Part shown: one piece after another, positions 36,892 to 47,669 of the stretch | Numbering within the stretch: the first letter of the stretch is position 1 | Layout of the letters: each line of letters begins with the position of its first letter | Origin: Homalodisca vitripennis | Lineage: Eukaryota; Arthropoda; Insecta; Hemiptera; Cicadellidae | Assembly: GCF_021130785.1 (NCBI RefSeq) | Contig: NW_025776231.1 | Coordinates: 62,001 to 126,000 of the forward strand | Reading direction: 5' to 3' | DNA: 64,000 nucleotides | Translations under genes and position numbers: made by a program | Notes under the pieces: model-generated | Database searches by the model: none | The model's input: only the letters and a program-made list of their open reading frames with translations | What the model was told of the DNA's origin: nothing

Positions 36892-37288
36892 TTATGTTTT
36901 CCGGTCTTTTGCTGTTCATGATAGACAAGACTTTGTCTTTGGTTTTGTGAAGTCCTTGAGCATCAATGACATGCCCAAGATATTGGATACTCGTTTGAAA
37001 AAACTTGCATTTATCTCGGTTCATCTTTAAGTTATTGTTTCTTAATCGTTCTAGAACTTTACGTAATCTAGCCAATAATTCTTCAGCTGTTTTACCCTGA
37101 ACGATAATATCGTCAAAGAAACATTGTACACCAGAAAGTCCCTGCAAGGTTTTGTCCATGAATTGTTGCCAGAGAGACGGTGCTACCTTCACCCCAAACA
37201 TCAAACGATTTACTTTGTACATACCTTTATGGGTGCTGAGTGTCTGCATGTGTGCACTTTCTTCGTCCATTTTTAGGTATAACACCAA
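36806..37288 (-). pseudogene. Reverse-transcriptase palm/thumb fragment (pol fragment)
   Basis: About 155 meaningful codons. They begin within the palm (YLKMDEESAHMQTLSTHKG) and continue through LMFGVKVAPSLWQQFMD, the catalytic FFDD (residues 57-60, in place of the usual YxDD) and KCKFFQTSIQYLGHVI to LRTFLGLANYYNKF. The fingers and the first half of the palm, including the block with the first catalytic Asp, are missing. The preceding frame stops at 37,273, only a few codons into the RT start, so roughly 100 codons have been lost. The junction sits in a short stretch (tacctaaa) that could be microhomology. A frameshift near 36,838 ends the frame. The enzyme cannot be functional. Confidence 0.9.
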
Positions 37289-38931
37289 TTTTTTCCATCA
37301 AATAAGTCACTAAATTCACTTAACAAGCTTCCTAGATTTGAAGTCTGACTCGTTGTAAGACTTTTAATCTCACCCCAATCTAATTTAACTTCTCTCAACC
37401 AGTCCCTTCCGAATATGGCGTCAACGTTTTGATCAATTAGGTAAAGTTTTCCAACAAACTTCTGAGTCTTGTACGTGCATTTAACAAATGTTACTCCTTT
37501 CGGTTTTATGGTTTCTCCTGTATAAGTTCGAAGTTCAATGTTAGTAGAAAATATTTTCTGTGGGATGGCAAGCTTTTTAAACTCGTTGTAAGACATTGTA
37601 CTAAGAGCTGCACCAGTGTCTAATTCCATGGGTAATGTCCTGCCTTCGATGTTGATGTTAACCATAAATTTGTCATTATTTCTGTCACTAATTACATTAA
37701 TCTCATATTCATTCTCACTATTCAAGTCACTTTTGTTTTCAGTTTGATGTTGTCCAGGTTTCATTTGTAATTGAGATTTACTTTGCAAACAAACACTAGC
37801 TATGTGTCCAACTTTTCCACATTTTCGACAAGTTGCATCTATGAATCTGCAGCTATTAGCACGATGGGAGGGTGAACCACAACGATAGCATTTTCCTTTG
37901 AGCTTTTCAATGGCTGAATTTGTTGAACGTGGACTAAGTAGAGGTTTTGGCCGAGGTGAGACTCTCTTAGATGTGTTTTCTTCATTTGAATGTCTTTGCT
38001 GAACCTGATTTAATTCAATGTGTTCAGTACGTGTTCGGCTAACAGTCATACTTTCTGCTTTGGCAAGCTCTATAGCCGAAGCTACGTTCACAATGTCCTG
38101 ATAGGTGTGTTTCTCGCGGTCTTGGAGTAATTTAGTCCGAATATCTATGTCTTTCAATCCACGAATAAACTGTAACTTGAGAAATAAGTCTGCAACTGAT
38201 TTACCGCAACCACAATTGAAGTTACAGTTAATTGTCATCTTCTTGAGAGCCACCGAGAACTCACTAACTGATTCATGTTCTTGTTGAGTCCGTGAAATAA
38301 ATTTATGCTGCAAGGCCCACTGGCTTGGTTGCGGGTCGATAAAATCCTTAAGAAGCTGTACTAACTCGTCGTAATCTTTATGTAACGGGTCGTTTGGGAG
38401 CACAAATATCGTACAGTTGTTGGTGCAGTTGGGGAGTGAGAGCATGTAGCAATGTGTAAACTTTAGTTTTATCATCAGCTCTTTGATTCTTTAGTTGTAA
38501 AAACACTTCTAATCTTCTCACAAAATTTGAAATGGTTTCATCAGGGTGGTAGGGATTGAAATTTATATTCCCTGAAGTGTAGTTTGAAAACCGTACAAAC
38601 AGCTTCACTTGGAGATGAAGTAGATGTAATGTTTGTGTCTTTGAGATTGTGTACCATTTCTTGTAATTTTGTTGTAAGGTTTAAATACTCATCCTCCACA
38701 TTACATCTGTATTCTATTTCATGTTCTAAATAGTTTTCATCTGTCAAACAATCAATGCCATTCTGAACCTGCTTGTAACGTTCCCAGTATTCAGTCACAG
38801 CCTTGATTTTTATATTTAGTTCGGTTAATGTAGGGTTACCTTCAGCAAGTCTTTTGCCCTTTGAAAATTGGCCCTTAATAATAGATCGAGCTTTTTTTTA
38901 GTTTTTGTAACTCTTCTTCTTCTTTAGTCAT
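37273..38931 (-). pseudogene. gag and protease, frameshifted
   Basis: The likely start is the ATG at 38,931 (MTKEEEEL), 15 nt after the primer site. The frame breaks in a run of eight A at about 38,890 and resumes through 38,798-38,600 (TEYWERYKQVQNGI). It shifts again near 38,600 to the capsid-like segment FVRRLEVFLQLKNQ...LLHALTP, and again near 38,395 to a 400-codon frame. That last frame holds the capsid end (residues 25-130), two CCHC zinc knuckles (C196-C209 and C216-C229, both CX2CX4HX4C) that package RNA, the aspartic protease motif MELDTGAALSTMS (D286) and FGRDWL at 355-360. Gag and protease therefore share a frame, as in mag-like elements. Frame breaks and the lost RT make the product defective. 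Confidence 0.88.
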
Positions 38932-38945
38932 TTCTCCTTCTTTTT

Positions 38946-38957
38946 ACCTCGTCGCCA
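38946..38957 (-). other. Primer-binding site, tRNA-Ser(GCT) type
   Basis: The plus strand reads cctcgtcgcca one base inside the 5' LTR. This equals the 3' end of eukaryotic tRNA-Ser(GCT) plus CCA, so the minus-strand RNA (TGGCGACGAGG) would pair with that tRNA to start reverse transcription. Confidence 0.85.
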
Positions 38958-38958
38958 C

Positions 38959-39110
38959 TGTTAAATTACTAAACTTATAAAAATAAGAAATAAACTGTAA
39001 TCTGCCATAACATTGAATTGTATTTTCAGAACCACATTTTTAAAACATAAACAAAAAAACATCTGATGGATTAATTATAAAAGGCAAAATTAAATCAATC
39101 ATATGTATCA
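38959..39110 (-). repeat. 5' LTR (152 bp)
   Basis: Element promoter-side LTR, identical to the 35,015-35,166 copy except for one-base length differences in two homopolymers. Confidence 0.95.
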
Positions 39111-39115
39111 TTTTA
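39111..39115. repeat. Target-site duplication of the gypsy element (right)
   Basis: TTTTA directly after the CA end of the right LTR, matching 35,010-35,014. Confidence 0.9.
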
Positions 39116-39883
39116 TTTTGTGGTTGTAAATATTAGTAGTGTTAGTAATTACCTGCTTAGCTATTGTGTGTAGTAGTTTACAATGACTGACAATTTGCGA
39201 TCTCACGGGAGTGAAATTGTAAGTAGCATATTTGTAAATAGAAAAAGTGTAAATAAATTTCAAATAAAATTGTGTAAATATATCTTGGTAAATAGTGTTT
39301 TTTAACTGTATTGAAACTGTTTATGGATCCTACAATCATCTGTTTACCGGTAGATCCATAATGTGAATATTTATTTTAAGTTTCTTACAGTTTAAGAGTC
39401 AGTTGCTGTATTATTTATAAAATGTTGCGAAGTACAATTATGCGTATTTATACAAAATGTGTCATAAAAAATTTATTTATGAAAGAAATAACACAAAATT
39501 TTGTATGGTTGTTCCTTTCTAAATGTAAAATATAATAACATAGCTTCCCACGGTAAATTATTTTTTCCTTTTTTAGTTATTTACAAAAAAAATAAAAAAA
39601 TAAAATTTTTTTATGTAATCCAATAAAACATTATTTTTTTTTTTTTTAATTTTAAATTACTTAAAACTACATCTATATTATTTTTTGTTGATACTATATA
39701 TCTATACGAGTAATTTGGTGCAACTGTTAGGTCATTCTCTAATTTTTATGAAAAGTTATAAATTTTAATCTAAGAGACTGCAAAATCACCAATTTTAGCC
39801 TGGCACTTTTGACTAGTCACAAGGGGATATGACATGTGAAAAAATTTTGCAACATCTCATATTTGGTCCTGGCCCTGAAAGGG
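39116..39883. other. Right internal segment of the piggyBac-like element
   Basis: AT-rich. A short plus-strand frame starts ATGACTGACAATTTGCG at about 39,183 and runs about 40 codons without a recognisable domain. The homopolymer-rich stretch 39,560-39,650 is low complexity. The right terminal repeat closes the segment. Confidence 0.45.
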
Positions 39884-39889
39884 TTAAGG

Positions 39890-41575
39890 TCAAATGCTTG
39901 TTTCATAAACGTCAGAGTAAGATTAAAACTAATCTCTGCTCTCTGATAATAAACTGACATTTAAAAGTATAGTAATACTGTATGAGGCTTTGCGTCAATA
40001 TAAGTCATCGTAAGTATTTTTTATGCAGACTTCACGTAGTATTTTTAACATTTAATACTTACCTGTTGATATAAAATACACGGACGTTGTGCAGTAATTA
40101 AGTGTTTAAATTATCAAGTTGGCAGTGTCTTTTACTGCGGTCAAGATTAATAAAAAGTTTAAAATTATGTATACTTACAACTTGTTTATCCAAAATGAGC
40201 TGATATATTATTAAGAAACAAATAATAACATCTCATTTGGTACGTTATGATAATAATACGTGTAAAGTTTAGTTAAGTCTTATGAAAAATTAAACTTTTT
40301 ATTTTGCGCACAACGTTAAGTTCTTGGATTATAAGTTGGATATATTTTAAAACATTGTAACTGTCTGTGATGTTATAACTTTAAATAGCTCGCAATAAAC
40401 GATGTTATTGTGAAACCGAGTATCTTAATTTACTTTCGAGAGAAAACTTTCTGGCAAAGAAGAGTATAATAAGATGTTATAAAAGTTTTGGCTTCATTGT
40501 TATTGTAGCGAAATCATGAACATAAGACGTCGAATTGCAGTAATTGATACACCTATAATGGAAAGAGTTTATTTTGATGTTTGGGTATAAATACTAATAA
40601 ACTAATTGTTTTACAAAATATTAAAATATATTTCTTCGGATTGAATATACAAATCTCTAACTAAATAATAACGTTTCTTGTAATCGTATGAGACCTGATT
40701 AAATATATTAATAACTTTACCATGTTACTAATAACATTAATTTTTATTGCAATATTATAATTTAGACATTATTTTAAAGGAAAATAAGTGTTTAAAACAG
40801 TATTATAAGAATAATAAAGTTCGTAAGATGTTCGCATTTAAAACATAGTTTACAGCTATCTGCCTACATTTTATACTCTTCGGTACCTATGCTTTGGGTT
40901 ACTCTATATATCATAGCCACCACGATACTTCCCCGGTCCTGGATTGATTCCAAATGGCATCTGACAATGTTTTGTTGAATCATGTAACGTTTGGTACAAT
41001 ACCACATTCTAGGCTTAAGTAATTTGGCTGCTGTTCCTTTTAATTATTGGACTGACCTTGCCAACATTCAGTAACAAACGGGTTCTTCCGGTATTTCAAG
41101 AATTGCAGTGAATTCATTACTTAAGTATGAAAAAGCCAAAAACGCAAAAAATAGGTACTATGCCTTAAGTTTAAAAGATAGTTTCGTGTAGAGGGTAAAG
41201 AAACTGCTTTTTAATCCCCCCTCTCTCCATCCCCCGAGAGAAAAAACACTATAGGTTTGTGGGGAAACTTTGACTGTATTAACCACGTTCTAAATGGTAC
41301 TTAGCATCACGGTTAAAATACTTTATCAAATCCAAAGTTGTGAAGGTGAGCTCTACAACTGAATGTCATACCAGCTTTCTGGACCAACTCAAAAAATAAC
41401 AATTTGTACCAAAAAAGTTACCAACTGTGACAGAAAAGACCAACCAGAGAAAAATGTTTTCAGATAATCATTGACGTTCATACGTATGATTTTAGATGCA
41501 GTTTATCAGAAAATAATTTAAAACGCCGGATCTACTAAGACCTGTTATTTTTCTATGTTTGGTGTTAACTTTATT
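39890..41575. other. AT-rich non-coding DNA
   Basis: Nothing identifiable was seen. Confidence 0.45.
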
Positions 41576-41579
41576 AAGA

Positions 41580-41815
41580 GATTGTTTTAGAGACATTATA
41601 CATATATTTGACACACAACTCGTTTCCTGTTATTCCTGATTCATGCGTGTCACAATGCTCTTGTATGAGTTGATATTATTAACCTCAACTGTTCTTATTT
41701 GTTTTGTCAGTTGTCCACTTGAGGAAGGGATCAGATGCGAGTCTCGAAGTTCAGCTTTACCGTTTTCTTATATCACTAAACTATAGAAAATATCCAGAAA
41801 ATCCATTTCTGCAAA
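41580..41815 (+). repeat. Dispersed repeat family C, copy 2
   Basis: Diverged counterpart of 33,900-34,125, same strand. Shared order: tttgacaca, atgcgtgtcacaatgctct, gttgtccacttgaggaag, agtctcgaag and the cactaaactatag-aatatcc end. The CTGATGA core has decayed to CTTGAGGA here. Confidence 0.6.
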
Positions 41816-41819
41816 ATTC

Positions 41820-42785
41820 TTCCTTCGGAAACTAAACCACTTATTTTATCTTACAAATAAATAGTTACCATAAACTTCTTTTAATACATTTAGGTTCTTA
41901 TCTGTTTAGCAAAAAATTACGAAAGCTTGAAAGGAGCGGTGAAATTTAATTATGACTATAAAGCCACGACTCGAAAGAAAACATGTTTTTATGGATTAAT
42001 ATGTGTTTCCTCTTAACCTAGCACTCCACTATATTCACTTATAACTATTAACTTAAGCTTTTTTATCTTGATTTTACCTCTAACTTCATTGCGTTGCTAT
42101 TATTGTTGTTATATTTCATTGAATTCCTTTACGCAATAGATTAGGGGAAAAATGGGAAGAAAGTGTTTCCCTCTAAGTTCAAACTCTATAAAAGGTTGCT
42201 AATTACAGTAAATCAAGGATGATATATATTACACAGAGCTCCCAGAACATTCCCACTACGCAATACCATGCTATTATATATGTAATAGCTACCTACATAG
42301 TTGAGTGAATGAGATAGATTTTAATAACACAAGTCATTAAGTTGTTTGCAGTTGCACACATTGATTTGGATATTAATCTTAGTATTATCACCTAGCACCA
42401 TAAAGTTCTTACATTTAAATTTAAAAATACACAAAGGCTGTAAATTCTGATGGATCTGTTTCCTATACATCCTACTGCATAGATTTGTACAAGATCGCCC
42501 CTAAGCATAACTATAAGTAGTTACTTAGTTAAACGCACATTTAAATTTCTTTCCATCGTTTCAAGGTAGTGGGTCTCCACATTTCAAAAAGTATTAAAGT
42601 GACAATGAAATATTTTTAAAACTAGATTACCTTGACTCAAAACTATCATTACAAGCTATTTATATAGTGACAATTTTAAAACAAGTCCATGGGAATAGAT
42701 TACGGGCATTATTCCTCAATAATGTCACCCTCGAAGAAGCCAACTCTGTACCGTCGTCTCTTCTCAAACCTAAAAGGACTAATAC
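41820..42785. other. AT-rich non-coding DNA
   Basis: Nothing identifiable was seen. Confidence 0.4.
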
Positions 42786-42789
42786 GTTC

Positions 42790-44095
42790 TTACCTGTAGA
42801 CCATTAGTTAATGGCCTTTAACATCCACGTAACTCCACTTATTCCTAAAGTTACCCTCCCCAGTAGGCTAGACCATTAGTTAATGGCCATTAACATCCAG
42901 GGAGCTCCACCAATTTTCCAATAGTTATCCTCCGCAGTAGGGTAGACTATTACTTAAAGGCATTTAACATCCAGGGAACTCCAATAATTGCAATAGTTAT
43001 CCTCTGCAGTAGGATAGACTATTAGTTAATGGCATTTAACATCCAGGGAACTCCAATAATTGCAATAGTTACCCTCCCCGGTAGGCTAGACCATTAGTTA
43101 ATGGCCTTTAACATCCAGGGAGCTCCACCAATTTTCCAATAGTTATCCTCCGCAGTAGGGTAGACTATTACTTAAAGGCATTTAACATCCAGGGAACTCC
43201 AATAATTGCAATAGTTATCCTCTGCAGTAGGGTAGACTATTAGTTAATGGCATTTAACATCCAGGGAACTCCAATAATTGCAATAGTTATCCTCTGCAGT
43301 AGGGTAGACTATTAGTTAATGGCATTTAACATCCAGGGAACTCCAATAATTGCAATAGTTATCCTCCGCAGTAGGCTAGACCATTAGATAATGGCCTTTA
43401 ACATCCAGGGAACTCCAATGATTCCAATATTTATCCTCCGCAGTAGGCTAGACCATTAGTTAATGGCCTTTAACATCCAGGGAACTCCACTAATTCCAAT
43501 AGTTATCCTTTGCAGTAGGCTAGACCATCAGTTAATGGCCTTTAACATCCAGGGAACTCCACTAATTCCAATAGTTATCCTCCGCAGTAGGCTAGACCAT
43601 TAGTAAATAGCCTTTAACATCCAGGGAACTCCACTAATTCCAATATTTATCCTCCGCAGTAGGCTAGACCATTAGGAAATAGCCTTTAACATCCAGGGAA
43701 CTCCACTAATTCCAATATTTATCCTCCGCAGTAGGCTAGACCGTTAGTAAATAGCCTTTAACATCCAGGGAACTCCACAAATTCCAATATTTATCCTCCG
43801 CAGTAGGCTAGACCGTTAGTAAATAGCCTTTAACATCCAGGGAACTCCACTAATTCCAATATTTATCCTCTGCAGTAGGCTAGACCATTAGTAAATAGCC
43901 TTTAACATCCAGGGAACTCCACAAATTCCAATAGTTATCCTTCGCAGTTGGGTATACCATTAGTAAATAGCCTTTAACATCCAGGGAACTCCACTAATTC
44001 CAATATTTATCCTCCGCAGTAGGCTAGACCGTTAGTAAGTAGCCTTTAACATCCAGGGAACTCCACAAATTCCAATAGTTATCCTTCGCAGTAGG
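42790..44095 (+). repeat. 72-bp minisatellite, about 18 copies
   Basis: The unit includes agaccattagttaatggcc, tttaacatccagggaactcc and cctccgcagtaggct. Most periods are 72 bp, some 74. The right part (43,590-44,090) is the most homogeneous. A three-monomer higher-order unit of 218 bp is visible at 42,870 and 43,088. No open frame on either strand. Confidence 0.95.
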
Positions 44096-44354
44096 TCAAA
44101 CATTTCGGATCTACCTTGCACCCTAATTTTAATTAATGGTTAGAGATGTGCCACTCCTCGACATCCATATAGTTGCCCATATTTATATAAAATATTGACT
44201 TTTGCTTTATCCAAGGATCCTTCTAATAACTTTTCATGATTTCATGACCTACGTTACAGTATTAGTTATTACTTGTGGAATAATGACTGGTAAACAAAAA
44301 AAATACAAGGCCTCAATTTTTGAGTCTATTAAAACTTTGAAAACGATAATTAAG

Positions 44355-44356
<2 letters not shown>

Positions 44357-44407
<51 letters not shown>
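44357..44407. repeat. (TA)n microsatellite
   Basis: About 25 TA units, just inside the left terminal repeat of the TIR element. Confidence 0.95.
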
Positions 44408-44410
<3 letters not shown>

Positions 44411-44465
44411 TGGTGGTAAAATGACACAAATCCGAGTGTTAGCACGGCTACGGCACTCAATCTGT

Positions 44466-44620
44466 ACATTATGAGTGTCCTCCCGCATATATTACAGTCA
44501 GATTGTAATACAGATGTGTTGTACGTGAGAGCTGGGCTGGCAGGCTGATCTCGGTTTATATATGATTGGGATGTGGCTTCGTTACTGATATGATTAGGAC
44601 TCATTACACTTCTCTGCTGT
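44466..44620 (+). repeat. Dispersed repeat family B, copy 2
   Basis: Counterpart of 8,058-8,216, here inside the TIR element. Confidence 0.75.
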
Positions 44621-45649
44621 CCGTCAATTTTGATTAAACTTTCAGTAATATCTATATAGCCTTTCTTTAACATTGTTTGGGATAAAAAATATTATATGCG
44701 TACTAATTTAGTATTAAAGTATTTTAAAGTTTTCAACTTATGAATGAAATTATTCATCGATACGATTTATTTGTTTCCAACAAAAGATTATTTCTTTCAT
44801 TCTACTATTCAAAGCCAGAGTTGCAAATTTAAAGAATACGTACACAGTTAGATACTCTCGATGTATTTTAAGGCTAATATTACATATACCTTACTAATAT
44901 ATGCTTTTTATTAGGTATTAGGTTATAAAATATTACATTGTTACACATACTCTATGCCTTTTTACTACTTTAAGGACAGTACTACGTTATAAGGATAAAA
45001 TTGACTATGTACAAGATATATACTTTTTAACCTGTAAAAAAATACTAAACCTACCATTTGAAATGAAATCTAGTCTGATGGTAACAGCGGAAGCAGGAAA
45101 CATAACTTCGCACTGTTGAGTCATCAACTTTCCACTTTATAAATGATCACAGGAAGGTGGAGTGACGTGTCAGAATAATGTTAATGTTTTTGTTTGACTA
45201 TATTGAAGTTATAGTAGTGGCACATTAGTCATGTGTATTATAAACTAACCAAGGTTTGGACTACTGTTAAAATGTTGACTGAAAGTTTGATTTATGGAAC
45301 TAATATTATTTAACTATAGTTTTCAACGTTTTAATAGACTCAAAAATTGGGGCCATGTATTTTTTTTTTGTTTACCAGTCATTATTCCACAAGTAATAAC
45401 TATTTTTTATCAAATAAAGACATCCCCGTTGTGAACACAGATTAGTATGCAACTATTAAAGAAGGCTCTGTTTAGCCTGTTGCCTATGACTTACATCTAT
45501 GAAGCCTAGGAAATCGGTTCGTTTTAAGGATGGCAATCCTTTTTGTTCTCATGAGGAATTTGAGTTTATTCCCTGAAGCGGCAAAACAGGAAAAGATGCA
45601 AAGGTTATAAATTATCTAAATAGCCATGACTAATTTTTTAAGTATAAAA

Positions 45650-45783
45650 AGTCAAATACGTCTTATTTCACCAGGCGGAGTTAATGATAAGAAACTCTGT
45701 TTGGCGACCAACAGCTTATAAATGACTACTGACTATGAACCACCACCAATGGCTGAGCAGGTGGTCTGCTTGTGAAGACGAGG
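45650..45783 (+). repeat. Dispersed repeat family D, copy 2
   Basis: Counterpart of the minus-strand copy at 29,111-29,250. The best-kept block is tgaaccaccaccaatggctg. Confidence 0.65.
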
Positions 45784-46110
45784 TCACTTAGCGGTCATCC
45801 ATCCAGTGAATAGCCTACGTGGAAGTTGATTGAAACGGCTTGAAACGACGTCGTACCCTGTACACTACAAGAGCCCTCGGCTTTTTGAGACATATGGTAA
45901 TATTTTACACAAAATATGACAAAAGTTTTACTAGATGTGAAAGTGAACATGATATGGGAAAATAAGGCGAAATAGGTGGGAGAGGCGGAATATTTAAACA
46001 ACAACATTTCCCCCCAAACATGTAGTATACAGATTTTAGTGGTAATAATTTATGGCAGGAGAGACCTTTCAACCTATGTGAGCGTTACACGCAACAAACC
46101 GCTAGGTTTG

Positions 46111-46330
46111 TATGTGTGTGTGTGTGTGTGTGTGTGTTTGTGTGTGTTTCTGAGTTTGTGTGTGTTTGTGTGTGTGTGTTTGTGGATATGTGTGTGTTTT
46201 TGTGCGTGTGTTTTTGTGTGTGTGTGTGTTGGTTTGTTTGTGTGCATGTGTTTGTTTGTGTGTGTGTGTTGTTTTGTTTGTGTGTGTGTTTGTGTATGTG
46301 TGTGTTTATGTGTTTGTGCGTGTTGTGTTC
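46111..46330. repeat. Imperfect (GT)n tract
   Basis: About 220 bp of TG/TTTG words with few interruptions. Open frames on both strands here encode only Cys-Val or Thr-His repeats and are artefacts. Confidence 0.95.
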
Positions 46331-46599
46331 CATTGTGGTGAATAAGAATGGCACATATTGTAGGAGCATTTCTTATATAGATAACGGAGTATTATATCAT
46401 ATGGTAAAAATTAATTTTAAACTGAACTACCAAATAAATGTTATACACGTAAAGAGACAATAGCACGGTTTTGGTAGGTTATAAGTAGAAACTATTTCAT
46501 TCAATATTATAACGACTTGGATAGTAGATATTAATATTCCAGAGTATTAATATTTAATTTATCAATAAGACATCCAAGATGATATAAAATATTTTTTGA

Positions 46600-47660
46600 T
46601 TAGTAAGCTCCTAGTGAATATTAAGTACAATTTATTACTAAATTTGTTAACTATTAAATATTATCTGGTTTCTAAAATAAAAATCACAGTTCTAAATAAA
46701 AATAATGGATTTATTTTAAACTTGCAAATTAGTAAGTTCAACGTTTCAGAAGTTTTATCACTCTATTTTCCACGAAGAATTGATAAACCTTTTAGTAAAT
46801 TTAAAAATTCCTTTGGCAAGAAATAAAAATATTAATCAAATATATCAAACTAAAAATCAGAGCTCTCTTCTAAAATAAAATAATAAATTTTTACAATAAA
46901 AATAAAATACCACTTGGAAATAACTAAATATAAAAAAATTCACTTCTAAGTTCACTCACAATTCAAAAATAAAAATTTAAACTTCTCTTTACACTGTTTG
47001 AACCCTAACTTTCAATTCTCTACAATTGAAACTACAACTCTCTCAAACAATTATTAAAGTTCAATTAATTTCCAATTAATAATTCACAATAAAACAGTTC
47101 CAGTTAAATATTAAAAAAATACTACTTTCCCAAATCTCAATTAAAGTTATTAACAGAGTTCAATTTTAATTCACTTTTCTTGCAAGCATGAACCAAATGT
47201 AACTTGTATGATTCTATTATGCTATATTGTTCTTAGAGAATAAGTTATTCAGATTGCTCTGTAGTTTCTATGAATTTAATTTTTTTCCTATAAAAAAGAC
47301 AACAAAAATTAATTTAATATCAGGATGACTATTTCAATAAAATGTAAAATAAATTTGGTGCTTACCTCAAAGTCACTCGCGGAAAAAAATTTATGAAACA
47401 CGGCGCACTGTAATCAACTTAATACACGAAAATAACCAAAAAGGGCGAAAATTATGAGCGGGCGCTTAAATACTTCCCTTTCCAACCAACCTTTCAGGAC
47501 AACCGCGGTATTCTTTCATTGGTCCAGCTGTATCAAACAAGGAGAACAATACTCGCAACAAGACAAGTTCTAATCAATTCAAGGCAGTCAACCTCCCTTC
47601 CTAAAAATTTAAAACTACCAGTGCTAACTTGCCAAAGGATTACATGTTCGTTTTTACCCT
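46600..47660 (-). promoter_or_regulatory. Possible promoter, short intron and C-poor leader (minus strand)
   Basis: On the minus strand, a balanced-composition block (47,650-47,370) ends in GAG|GTAAGC, a good splice donor at 47,365. A pyrimidine-rich acceptor ending TATAG|G lies at 47,288, defining a 78-nt candidate intron. An ACAGTGCG initiator-like string lies near 47,410. Downstream are about 600 bases nearly without C. The layout parallels 29,300-30,260. It may be a transposon 5' end or the first exon of an unknown transcript; no protein is readable. Confidence 0.3.
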
Positions 47661-47669
47661 GACATTTCA

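Larger units (their letters stand above)
35015..39110 (-). mobile_element. mag-like Ty3/gypsy LTR retrotransposon, defective
   Basis: A complete insertion of 4,096 bp on the minus strand: 152-bp LTRs with TG...CA ends, 5-bp target duplication, tRNA primer site, polypurine tract, and Gag, protease, RT, RNase H and integrase in gypsy order. Short LTRs, two CCHC knuckles in Gag, a serine-tRNA primer and no env all fit the mag lineage (an inference from family knowledge). The LTRs differ only by compensating length changes in one T run and one A run, so the insertion is young. Coding capacity is nonetheless broken by about five frameshifts and by a deletion that removes the front of the RT palm. 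At 4.1 kb it is about 0.4-0.5 kb shorter than usual for mag elements, matching the deletion. Confidence 0.93.
34715..39887. mobile_element. piggyBac-like element interrupted by a gypsy insertion
   Basis: Left end: TTAA at 34,715-34,718, then (after one A) CCCTTTCCGGGCCAGG. Right end: the complementary strand reads TTAA (39,884-39,887) followed by CCCTTTCAGGGCCAGG. TTAA duplications with inverted repeats beginning CCCTTT are the hallmark of piggyBac elements. Inside the left end is a perfect 20-bp palindrome (34,734-34,753, ggcggcaata and its complement), resembling the subterminal repeats of the family. Without the 4,101 bp of gypsy insertion, the element would be about 1.07 kb. No transposase is readable, so it would be non-autonomous. 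The extra base at the left TTAA and a single mismatch leave some doubt. Confidence 0.65.
44265..45400. mobile_element. TIR (MITE-like) DNA element with ~100-bp terminal repeats
   Basis: 44,265-44,362 and 45,305-45,400 are reverse complements at about 92% by eye, starting GTTATTACTTGTGGAATAAT at both termini. TA flanks each end (44,263-44,264 and 45,401-45,402), which fits a Tc1/mariner-type target duplication. The 1,136-bp element has no transposase frame. It holds a (TA)n tract and a copy of dispersed repeat B. Confidence 0.85.

Noticed and set aside
35178..39110. Envelope gene that would make the gypsy element an errantivirus
   Set aside because: The integrase frame ends at the polypurine tract directly before the 3' LTR; there is no room for env.
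46085..46463. Overlapping Cys/Val- and Thr/His-rich open frames
   Set aside because: They are translations of the (GT)n tract in several frames on both strands.
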